Source of the DNA: Sipunculus nudus
Lineage: Eukaryota > Annelida > Sipuncula > Golfingiida > Sipunculidae
Assembly: GCA_026874595.1 (NCBI GenBank)
Contig: CM049320.1
Span: 12,775,488 to 12,839,487 of the forward strand
Direction: 5' to 3'
DNA: 64,000 nt
Below, piece by piece: positions 11,831 to 22,510 of the stretch. Made by a program: the position numbers and the translations under genes. The notes below the pieces were generated by a model. The model was not told where the DNA came from. It searched no databases and was given only the letters and a program-made list of their open reading frames with translations. Position 1 is the stretch's first letter. Each line of letters starts with the position of its first letter.

Positions 11831-12184
11831 AAGTTTAAATGTCATGCTTAAATTGGTGCTTTACAAGTTAATAAAACTGGAATTGAAAAAAAAAATCACG
11901 AAACACTTAATTTTAAGTTGAAAAAATAAGATCGTTTAATTCATATAATTACCTCTATCTTAGTTTTTTATTTAAGTGCTTGAACATGAGTACACGTTGT
12001 ACGTGCGTCATAAATTTTCTTAAATTTAGAAAATGCTTAAAACTTTTACTATTTTTACAAATTATGTGTTCCTATATAGAAAAGAAATGGAAAGTGTGCG
12101 TGGTATTTCAACATAAACAGAATGTTCGGAGTGGATCGGGTGTTTTTTTTTAGCTAAGCTGTAAAGGTGGGGCTGATCGCTACG

Positions 12185-12320
12185 TTTTTGTTAACGTTTT
12201 TAGTACACAGCTTGGCCACCAGAGGGTTCGATGGCGCTCTCACCTGATTGGTCCAGAGGCTGCCCTCGACTGAGCACATGGCGCTCAAGTCAAATGTTTT
12301 GGTTTCCAGGAACAATGGTT
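12185..12320. promoter_or_regulatory. Candidate regulatory patch with CTCF-like and CCAAT-like words
   Basis: A short GC-richer patch in AT-rich DNA. It holds CCACCAGAGGG (12216-12226, CTCF-like), GATGGCGCTC, and TGATTGGTCC (a reversed CCAAT box, near 12244). It lies about 9.6 kb upstream of the proposed 5' exon, so it could belong to an upstream promoter of the RERE-like gene, but no TATA or initiator decides this. Confidence 0.2.
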
Positions 12321-14226
12321 AGTGCAAGTTTTTATTCTAGTTCACGGTTTTTAACAAACTTTTGTAAGTTGCACTTAGATCAATTAATAAAATAGGCTGA
12401 GCTGAAGAAATACTAAAGAAACAAGACATCAGCGGTGTAAATAAAAGCCAAAAGTCACGCCAGTTAAAGGTCAACCTTTGACGATTAAAGGATGATTCAA
12501 GGAGCTGGGTTAATTGACTATTCCAGGAAGGGGTGGTAAGCCTGGTTGAATTTTTCTTGCTTTTAAGCCACACTGGAGTATTTTGAAAATCATGGTCTGT
12601 AATCATGTGTATCTTAATATGAGTAAGTGGGTGTTTTATACACGATGGGTGGGCTAAGTTTCTGCGTCGTATGTGCAGATGTCGCCTGTTGCGATATACA
12701 AAACAAAGAACTTGGCACTCCCATGTCCGGCGTGGTCTTGGACTCGCCCCACCACCGTTTGTACAGCCGACTGTCGTCTGTAACACTTGCAGTGTCGTCT
12801 GTTACGGTGTCACAGAATCTTGGCGCTGTGTTTTGTTTTTTTGACGCCTGAGATTTAACAACAGCTGTGAGTTGCTTGAATGTTTTGGTGGGTGGCGCAG
12901 GGCTGGCGAACACATTGACTTGTCAGTTTATTTCTCTTTCTCAGACAGCATCTGTGTCCATTGGCCGCCGGTGGGTTTCCTTTCCATACCTTTATTTTAC
13001 TGAACACTTGTTTATTATTTGCTATTGGGGCATATTCTTTTCATTTTCAAGGGATCAAAGTAATTTGTTCTATCGTCCCTGAGCCTCCAGTTTCAATTGA
13101 AATGACATGTTTTCATACAAAATATTACTGTATTTAATGTGTTAAAAGGTTAATTGCATATTTTATTTATTATTTTGAATTCGGAGTATTAAGCAGTGAT
13201 GTAAAAGTGTTACTGGTGCGATTCTCAGGTCTACGGGTCAAATTTTACAAATATGCACTTTAAATCAAATGATGATATCGCTACAGTACAGATCCGTAGA
13301 AATGAAATAATTGTATATATCTATTATTTAAAATTACAAGTAATACAACTTGTATATAGCATTATAGGTGTGACTGTTTAATTTTTAAAAATGTCAGCCC
13401 CAAAGGTTGAAAAGTTTAATTACATTTCCATTTTTATATCTGAATTTCCTTAAATATCATATTAATTTTATCAGAATCTTCTGGTTCCCGTTTTGGTCAG
13501 ATGGCAAACGCACAGCATGCCATTGGTGTTTTTTTTCATCTTCACTGGCCAGGTTTTTAGTCTTCTTCTTATTGAAAAATAAAAATTGTTTTTGTTACAC
13601 TAATCAAATCAATATGGTATTTCTTAGCTATTATATGACATGATGCAAAATAATCATGTCAGTTGTCCAAAGTTCCCTGAAAAAAATTCCAATCAATTTT
13701 TTCTTATCCCAAAACAGACTGATTAAAGCCTTGTAGCTGTAAAAACACAGCATTTTGAAGTACATGCATGTAAACAAGTATCAAATACATCATTTGTCAG
13801 TCATCCTAGAAAGATAAAAAATGTATATGTTCTTTGATATCAACATTTTTTGTTGAATCTTGTTTCACATTTCATTTACTTGGTCACAGTTAAGGTTTAT
13901 ATCCCGTGATAAAACAAGTGTTTGCTGTGACTCAGCAGGAACACTGAATCATTCTGATATCGCTTCATAATAACAGTAGGATGACTGTTTGGAAACCTGT
14001 CCATACACTTGTCAACATATTAACTTCATATATTAAGAGAGTTCCTCAACAATTTATGAAAGTGATTATAAATCATTAATATATTCAAATCTTGCTTTAC
14101 TTTCTGCAATCAAAATTTAAATGCATACTTGCATTGCAATAGCGTTCATAGCAATTCAGTAGGTACCATGCTGAGGAAGATCTCCAGTAAATATTATTAC
14201 TGAACATTAGCTGTTGGGTGGTCAGA
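12321..14226. other. Non-coding stretch, no recognised gene
   Basis: AT-rich apart from a moderately GC-rich part at 12620-12980, whose overlapping open frames on both strands resemble no family I know. Confidence 0.5.
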
Positions 14227-14662
14227 TACTGTGGTTGCCTTTTTGTTCGCGAGGGTTTTAATTTTGCGATATTCAAAAATTGGAAATAATCGTGAAAATG
14301 ACACCCTCGGGAATAATTGGCCAATTGAGTGTGTCCTCCTGATTAAGTGTAGCCAATCCTTGAATGGGAATAGGTTAGAACAGTGAGAAATCTTAATATA
14401 AGTTGCATCCATGCACGTATAGGGAAAACATTCCCTTAAATTTGAACTAAAGAATCTGTGCTGTGTGTACGGGCCCATCCTTATATGAGTAGAATATCAC
14501 AAGCTCATGAATTATTCTAAAATTATAATACACACAGCAATGGCTTTACCAAAGATTTGATATAGGTTCTGGTAAGATAGCGAAAATGACACCCTCGCGA
14601 AACATTAAAAATGGAGAAATCTCAAAATTTCAGCCTCGCGAATATGACGCCAACCACAGTAT
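14227..14662. mobile_element. MITE, TACTGTGGTTG family, copy 1
   Basis: The inverted ends are TACTGTGGTTGCC...TTCGCGAGGG on the left and CCTCGCGAATATGACGCCAACCACAGTA on the right (listed in two parts: CCTCGCGAATATG, then ACGCCAACCACAGTA). Similarity continues for about 45 bp inward. TA flanks suit Tc1/mariner-type insertion. An internal AAAATGACACCCTCG word occurs twice. No coding capacity. Confidence 0.7.
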
Positions 14663-14710
14663 CTTAAAGGGACCTTTCACATAACAGGCATATTATAAAT
14701 ATTTTTTAAA

Positions 14711-14850
14711 TACAGTGAAACCTTGTTTTGCCAAAGTCAAAGGGACCCTCAGGAAACTTCAACACATCCGAGGTTCTAACTAGAGTTGTCCAGAATATCG
14801 ATTCTGTAACTTCGACATAAGCAAGTTCGACACAACGGGGTCTCACTGTA
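14711..14850. mobile_element. Pogo/Tigger-like mini-element, ~140 bp
   Basis: Left end TACAGTGAAACCTTGTTTTG; right end CGGGGTCTCACTGTA, the inverse of TACAGTGAGACCCCG. TA flanks. Contains GTTCGACA words typical of decayed pogo-type ends. It belongs with 2140-2241 and 39906-40090. Confidence 0.65.
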
Positions 14851-17659
14851 TATGGTTTCCTCCTTAGGAAATTATGGTATCTGCCAAAGTTTTCTTTTAA
14901 AACTGTTTGCTTACTCCTGGAGTCCTTAACCCAGTTTGAATTTAAGCTTGCATCAGGGGGTATCAGTAGTTCTTAACATCTACATTACGCGCACACCACC
15001 TGAAGATTCAAGATTTTCAAGCTTGAAACCAGTGTTTCTTCTTTCATGATTCTACTCTTGGCCTGATTATAGAATCGGGCCTACCTTTCCTAGATGTGTC
15101 AAAACTGACTGGACTGTAGTAAATTAGTTGTAATCAACACAAGCCATGACATGCCTGATGCTGTGACATCGACATGCCCCTAACTTCTTCATTACATGAA
15201 TCCTAAACATGTTTTTATTACGTCCATCCATATATACACCCATAACCTCGTTCATGTTGGCCAGATTCTATAATCGCTCCCTTCTCTTTATTTGACAGAT
15301 GTTGCGCATGTGCCAGATAGCACCTCTGGTTGCACAGTGTTGTTGTGGACAATGTTTACCCACACACAGAACCATAATATTATATAAAACAGGCAAATTT
15401 GAGAGAGTTTAGTCTGTGCTGTGATGGTTTTGCTTGAGAACATTTTAATTAAACCAGAATGTACTAGTACTAGACTTCTAGTAGTAGTGTGATTTAATAT
15501 GCAAATGATTATATACCTTTAATATACATGTCAATACAAGGACGTCTGAAGATACTGATGCAGTATCATAATATATCAGGGGACTGCTTTACAGTTTCAG
15601 TCCTGGTATGTGGAGTTTGAAAGATTGTGTCAAACCCTGTTCTCAAAGTTATTGTAAAGGTATATAGGTATCAGAATGTACTATAGGAATTGGAAGGTTC
15701 TGAGTTTCGAGATGATTAGTTCAGATATACTAAGAAATAATCTTATTGGAATTTTTTTTTTGAGATTAGAAAGATATTAGGACAGACTTTGACCTCACCA
15801 GGTGGACTTTTGGCTCTTAATGATTACTGGTAGTAACTTCAAAGCCTGCTCATACTTATGTTGAAACAAGCAATCACTTACAGAGCCTATGTACCCTTCC
15901 GGTTTAGTAATTGCAAATGCCCTGATTGATACTTCAGATTAATTTGACAAGTCAATCCAAAATGTTAGTAATTTTATCCATAACTATTTGCCTTTGATTA
16001 CAAACACAATTTTGTGTCAGAGTCAGCTGCATAGCTAACCACTTCCCTATGGCTGATAGCTTGTGTCATCTTCAGACTTCAGTAAATCTATTTACAAGTT
16101 GCTATGACAAATGCAACCTTACATGTCATATCTTATTAACATTAAATTTGTTAACTTTTTAATAATATACACCTTTTTTGTTTATACTGCAATTTGACTC
16201 ATTATTTTGCCACTGCCACAGTTTGAAATATATAAACTTGAAATGGCAAGGATGGCCATGAAATGTATTCTGAGTTGTTTCACTCAGTTCTGCATGCAAT
16301 AGTTACTGTTTCTGACTGTAAGTTTGCAAGGCTTTTAGTTTTATGCCATCATTGCCATGCACAATATCAATGCCTGCAGGGTCAAAAGGCAAAGAGCGTT
16401 GTCCGGAAGTGGTATTTAATGTTACCTGTAAATCATTGAGTGAAAAATTGTGAATTATATCAGATCCTTTATATATCTGCCAATAATGAAAAAGTAAATT
16501 CCACTCATCTGCTTTTCTCTTAGGTCCTCATAATATTATTAAAATTTTGCATGTGATTGTTGATACCATAGTGAAATAATTCATATATATCATAATTACC
16601 TAAACATTCATATGGTGAGAATGAAAACTGGCACTCTCCCCTTGCAAAAACTTGACAAATGGGAAATCAGAAAAATTAAACCACATTAACATTAAGCCAA
16701 TTACAGTTCCAGTATATCGAAAGGTTTTGTAGCATATTTCTTTTGCACATGAGAACTTTCAATGGTCATCTTAGAAGGGAAGCTCTTTTAACAGGACAAT
16801 CTTTTTTTCACCTGCTATTTTGAAAATTCTAAATGGGACTAACATAGCCCAGTATATGTCTATTTGGTATATGGAAGTGAGATGTGAAACCAGCCTGGTA
16901 CAGGTAGCATGCAGGTGCACATTTTCTTTGTCGGTGTGTCTGATGTTCCTGTAGCTTTTATAGACCTATTCAGTGTTTGACATGTTACTGTGATTGTCTG
17001 ATGCTGGAAAAATAAAGAATTGATATTATTCACAGGAGTTTATTATAATACTCCAGCAATATAAAAATGTATATGTTTGTGTGGAAACCAAATAAAGTGG
17101 CATTGCTTGTGTTGATAAAGGAGCTTTTCAGCCAGTTCAGTAGATATCTTAACTACCCTCAAATTGCTTTTTATTGGTGAACAAATCAGTCATTATAACT
17201 GATACCAACATATGTCACCTATCTTCATAAGACGGCATTACTTGTAGAACCACCTGACATTGTAATGGGTAGTACCGGTACTCTGTTATCAATCACTCCT
17301 TGTATAAAAAATACATAATGGGCCTTCTGTTATGGGCCTTGAGTCTGTGTTGGAAAATGTGTCTTTGTTGAGGTTGTTCACTGATAACACTGATAAATGA
17401 AAAGGTTTAGGTCATATTGGATAGGTTTTAAGAATGGCAGGTTTTTGAATTTTCTAAACATTCTTTTCTGATTATATCTAGGCAAAGCCATTGATAAAAT
17501 GATGAATTCCCTGATATGTCTGAATTAAGTTACCACCTTATTTAACTGAACATTAATTTATGGTATTCTTGTGTCCATTTTTCATTAAAGCACCAGTACC
17601 TTCTGCTTGGGTTCATTTCCATCATTTCATATTTGTAACATCACTATTGCTGTGGTGAA
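14851..17659. other. Non-coding stretch
   Basis: AT-rich, no supported exon, RNA gene or repeat structure that I can see. Confidence 0.5.
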
Positions 17660-18073
17660 TACTGTGGTTGCTTTTTATTCTCGAGGGTTTTAATTTCGCG
17701 ATATTCACGACCATGAAATTAAGGAGAATATTTAACCCTCAGGAATAAGATGCCACATCAACTAAGATGACCTTTGATAACAGCCTTATCAGCAACCTTA
17801 TCTGTGCCAGTTTTCGAAACTGGCCCATGCATTAGCCATACTCAGAGGCTGTGATACATATAGACTTTGACGTTAATCATAATGAAAAACTGAACCAGTA
17901 ATGAGTAAGGTTTTGTAGGATTTTTTTCTCTCTTAATTTTACATCAATACAGATCCTGCTGTACATAGATTTTACAGCTTCTGGTGCAACTGTGAAAATG
18001 AAACTCTCCTGAAACCTTCAAAATAAAGAAATCACGAAATTTCAGCCTCTCGAATATAAAGCCAACCACAGTA
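17660..18073. mobile_element. MITE, TACTGTGGTTG family, copy 2
   Basis: Left TACTGTGGTTGCTTTTTATT then CTCGAGGG; right CCTCTCGAATATAAAGCCAA then CCACAGTA. Length (414 bp) and internal order are close to copy 1. Confidence 0.7.
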
Positions 18074-18175
18074 TAATGCATCATTCAAATCAGAGTTGGC
18101 ATTTTTATGGGTGGTTCATTTTAACTAAATAATAACTTTTTAACTTAACCAGAATTGAAAATTGGTTAATAGAAT

Positions 18176-18646
18176 TACTGTGGTTGGCTTCATGTTCAAG
18201 GGATTTTTTAAATTTTTTGCTAGGATTTAGTTTTTTCAGTCTCAAGGTATTAATAAAAAATCTACACACAGTAAAGCATCATAATATGAATCAGTTATAT
18301 CAAATAATCTTAATAATTCCATGTACAGTGACCCAAGGGAAGTTTTCATGAATTATGTACCAAGGTATAAGTACCTGGCCCCAACCCTGAAGGGAACATC
18401 GAATCAGTTGAAATTATTGTAATATTGTTCATTAATGGCAGATAATTTTAAAGAGCTGATATATAATTAAATATAGCATTCTTTGAACATACAAGATCTA
18501 TAATTCTTTATGTTGAAATATATATTCTTTTGACTTGCCTTCCATGATGGGACTTGTAATTAATGAAGGTTTAATTTTCGTTATAATTCCCTTATAATGC
18601 TTATATTGCTAATTTGAAACCTCGGTGAACAAAATGGCAACCACAG
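18176..18646. mobile_element. MITE, TACTGTGGTTG family, copy 3 (diverged)
   Basis: Left TACTGTGGTTGGCTTCATGT; right GAACAAAATGGCAACCACAG. The right terminal TA is lost or mutated (CAGATTA). The body is AT-rich and much decayed. Lies only 102 bp from copy 2. Confidence 0.55.
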
Positions 18647-19043
18647 ATTATTTGCAGGGTTTTAAAGTTGCACCAAATGATCAATACGTTGTATCGAGCA
18701 GGTCATTAATTGCTACTTGAATTTGGCATACAATCATAATTCAAATTCAGTTATTGCATTTATGGTACAGTCACTTTAAACCCTAAATCCATAGCCCAAA
18801 CCATGAGACGGGTTAATGATATACATGATGTTATAAGCACTGTTCTGAAACAAAGACAGAATAAAATAATTGATTTGAGAATTGAATGAAAAGGTTATAA
18901 TCACTTATCAGATTAAATCCAAGATCTCTAAAGTAGTGATTCACAGCTTATTTATTAATAACATGGGTTGATCCTGGTTTAAACCTTGTAATCACAGGAA
19001 TATAAATCCACCATAAGAATTTTATTGACTGTGACTTCTCCTA

Positions 19044-19482
19044 CAGGGCTCGACATTAATGGTTAACTGCTTGCCAGGGGTATGTAAAAGTCCAAGAAAA
19101 TGGTGGTAGGGCAACCGAAAGGGGCATCCTACTTGCCTGACTAGGCAAATGTGTGCAACATAAACCTTTACACAAAGGTCTGCTTCTTGACTTATCTTAA
19201 GTTAAAGTTAGCCATTTTCTTTTTTCAGAAGAAGTGAATTTCTGTTGTTAAACATCTAGCTGAGAGTACCTCCAAGTTTTTGCCAGTGCAAATGCAAAAA
19301 GGAAACATTCACAAACAAACATTTGAATATGTGTACTGTTGCAAAATAATGTGAATAAAATTTGTTTGTGGTTTCTGTGGATTTGTCATGGGACAAGTAA
19401 AAATTCATGTAGGGCAAATTAAAACTAGCTTCCACCAGCCATACTTGGCATGTACTTTCAAAACCTGTAAATGTCCAGCCGT
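19044..19482. mobile_element. hAT-like non-autonomous remnant (CAGGGCTCGACATTAA ends)
   Basis: The left end is CAGGGCTCGACATTAA at 19044-19059. The right end is a decayed complement (TAAATGTCCAGCCGTC) ending near 19482. Inside are GGGCAAnnnAAA words (CTTGCC, AGGCAAAT, AGGGCAAATTAAAA), as in the animal repeats with this terminus that I recall. hAT elements usually make 8-bp target duplications; none is clear here, which suits an old copy. An open frame at 19388-19627 runs across the right end and is not a gene. Confidence 0.6.
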
Positions 19483-21870
19483 CTTACTTTGCATATTATG
19501 TTCAATGTTCGGAAAGGTTGAGGGAAGATCAGTTCTGACTGGTGCTCATCATTGTGTGTTAGTCATACACTGCTTCAAATTGAACAGTAGGTGTAAAAGC
19601 AGACAAGAAGCAGAGAAATTAAAGTAAACCAGGTAGTGCCAAGTTTAATTTCCTGATACACCTTTAGAATTCAAATAGTGTGAACAACAAATGATAGTGG
19701 TAAAATAACCTATACCAAGAAGTATATGAAGCTGCGACTTAACAGTAAGAACAAATTCTATTATTGAAACCAGATATTGATCACTACCTCTATCCGGGAG
19801 GTGTTGCTTTCAGCCGTGTTTGACTGTTTGTTTGCAGGATCATGCAAAACCTACAATCCAGATGAAGGTGCAGATCCAGTAGTTCATAAATCAAATAAAT
19901 TGTTTTTCCTTGGTGGAGGCATTTGGTCTATTTAGTACTATTAGTAAACTCACTTCTATTCTCATTGGGTACTGGTCTGAAGTGTTTTATGCAGCTGGCC
20001 GGCCTGTAACAAGACTTCTAATGTCAATAGAAGACTGGTGTGTCATTCATGAATAGAGTGTTGCTTCACAAGAAAGTCTGAATATCTGGAATATCTGAAA
20101 TGGTATACTGCATACATCTGTTTACATACAGAAATCATATATGTGGGAATGGTTCTCATCATGATACTGGTACTAGTGGTAGATTCATGGACATTTGTGG
20201 TTGTAACTGAGCTTTCATATTCACAACCTGTTTCAGAAAGTTAACAAAAGAAGAGTTTGGTAGTGGTAAAAAGAGACAACAAATTGAAAAAAAGTGGTAA
20301 TTGAGCCTTTGAAGAGTGACAATTGTTGTCAAAAGGATACATGAATAAAAGGAAAAGAAGGCAATTTTCCAGGGAATTACAAGGAATTATGATTGGCCTG
20401 GAGGCTACCTGATATACCCCCGGTAGCTTGTTTGCATTAGTGAAGTCATTAATTGCAGTGTGGAAAGGTAATTCAAAGGTTACAGTTATTTGACTGAAAA
20501 CAACTTCTGTGAACAGATTTTCAATCAATAGATGTACAGTACATATTGTACTTGTTCGGGTCGGATGGAATTCATGATCATGCATATTATCTGTTTGGCT
20601 GGTGGATGTTATTAAGTGAAATAAGACCTGAGGAGAAGTATTACTTGTTTGTGTGAGGGTGTGTGAATGAGACTAACAGGCCTATCATTGGATAAGATGA
20701 AAGTTGCATTCATGTACCTGTCCAGAGGGTGCCATCTGTCCTGTATATAGGGAAAGTGATGTGAAATTCTTGCAGTTTAGGAATCGGGTGCTTTACACCG
20801 TGTTCAGATTCCAGGCCCTGGCCATCATTGTACAGTTCTGTTGTGTTTGTATAAAAGACAGGGTTGGTGGTTCAGGGTTAAAGCAAATGATACAGAATGG
20901 TTTAAGTTTAAGAGGTGTGAATCTGAGCTCACGAGGACAGTAATGTCACTTAGTGTGACAGTGTTACAGGACACCACATGGGCCTGGTATATCTTACATG
21001 CATGTGGCTTATTTACAGTGTCATGAGGCAGCGGGACTGTGTTCCAAATACAACATGATAAGTTTAATAGTAAATCAAGGTGTGTATCGTATTCTTAAGA
21101 ATTGCCGGCTGGTTCCACACCCATATTGTGTGTGATGCTGGATGGGATGTGGTGTAGAATTATTTTTCACAGCTGGAATCATTGTTTCCTTTGGATTGTG
21201 TGGCTCAGTAAACATGTAAGTTATGTAGGTAGTTTCAGTCTTCTTGTCATGGATGGGTCATTCATGAACACCTTGCTTCGATCTTACACAGCTTTCAGGA
21301 TTTATTTATTCATGTTTTGTATGTATGACAAAAAAAAGAATATATGTTGTAATTTAACATTTGCAACTAACCCCCCCCCCCCCCCCCCCCGGCAACACCC
21401 CCCCCCCCCCCCATAAAGGTAATATCTGGCTCAGCTTTGGTTTTATCTTCAATAGGCACCACACTGACCACAGATATGTTTTTTTTTTTTAAGTTACAGG
21501 TTAAAGTTAAAGTGATTCTTAAATATTAATATGCAGTGTGTTTGACGGTAGAGAATCAAGCAAAATGAGGAAGTTCTAGATGCCAATCTCAAGTGCTTTA
21601 AAGGAGCTTGCTGGACAGTAAATATTGTTAAATTGTCTGGGTTTACCATGGGATGATGCACCTAATAGTAAGATTGTGGTAGGTTGTAAATTAGGTATAT
21701 TAATATAGAAAGATATTGTGAATATATACTGTTAAATTGTCCATAACTTTATTATGGCATGGTGGACTACCTGCCAGATTGTTGATGGGACAGTAAGCAA
21801 TTGGATGATATATGCCTCAGCTCAGCTGTAGCAAATAACAGAATGGATATGAGATTATTTACATTTGTGC
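19483..21870. other. Non-coding stretch upstream of the RERE-like start exon
   Basis: No supported coding exon. Double C-run at 21371-21390 and 21398-21412. Any first exon or promoter of the gene in this interval is not recognisable by motif. Confidence 0.5.
21371..21412. repeat. Paired C-runs
   Basis: 20 C, then GGCAACA, then 15 C. It lies about 500 bp upstream of the proposed 5' exon. Confidence 0.95.
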
Positions 21871-21887
21871 TTTTGGTTTCATTTCAG

Positions 21888-22254
21888 AAAGGGATCAACA
21901 TTCCGTTCTTGTGAGGATTAACCTTCAGGGCACTGTATTTCTTTGTTGGACTTGATTTTATTACTACTGCACAACATACCACCAGTGTATGTAAGGAACT
22001 TCGACAGGGCTTGTTAATATGAGTCAAGATAAGTTACTACACTTTCTTCTAGTGTTGAACACAATGTGGGCTACAACTGGGTATGACTTCTAGAAGAGAG
22101 GAAAATGTTAACTCGCAGCAAATAGGAGTACCTTTATCTTCAGCTGTTGAAGTTTACCAGAGGAGGCCTGATTTGTGATATCTGATATTGCCATGAATAA
22201 GGTTTCCAATAAAATGAATGTTGATTAACTATTGGAAGAGATATCAGATAAGCC
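21888..22254 (+). other. RERE: Probable 5' untranslated part of the RERE-like start exon
   Basis: TTTTGGTTTCATTTCAG at 21871-21887 is a good pyrimidine-rich splice acceptor upstream of the start codon, and the DNA from 21888 to the ATG carries stops in the coding frame. The likeliest reading is one exon of about 620 nt, with 367 nt of leader followed by the coding part. The leader contains several short upstream ATGs, which are common in long animal leaders. The acceptor could be a chance match, and transcript data would decide. An upstream non-coding exon and promoter should then lie left of 21871. Confidence 0.4.
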
Positions 22255-22510
22255 ATGGGGATGCTGACGTTTGATGAGCGAAGAGCTAGAAGTCCGGCCA
22301 CGCCCACGAGGGAGCAGCTTCCTGCTGTCACTGTTGGTATACGTCGTAAAGTTGAGAGTAAGGATGGCATGACGGAGGAAGTGGTTCGTGTGAGTACTCC
22401 GAGTGGGAAAGGGTATGGCCTCCGAGGGAGGATCGGCCGATCCATTGGGCACGATGCTGATATCATGTATTACTATGATGAGAAGAATGACATAACCTAC
22501 TATCCCGATG
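22255..22510 (+). CDS. RERE: RERE-like coding exon 1 (start codon exon)
   Basis: The ATG at 22255 sits in a good animal start context (GCCATGG), and an in-frame TAA at 22249-22251 lies almost directly before it, so translation cannot come from further upstream in this exon. It encodes 85 residues plus one base and ends at the donor GATG|GTAAGA. The first 60 or so residues (MGMLTFDERRARSPATPT...) are basic and serine/proline/glycine-containing, and I do not recognise a domain in them. The end, YYYDEKNDITYYPD, corresponds to the segment just before the BAH core of RERE (the family has a similar YRPGD..Y step). The long Lys/Glu-rich N-terminal leader of vertebrate RERE is absent, so this N-terminus is either lineage-specific or belongs to one isoform. 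Confidence 0.85.

Noticed and set aside
19388-19627. 79-codon open frame
   Set aside because: Crosses the right end of a hAT-like remnant; repeat-derived.
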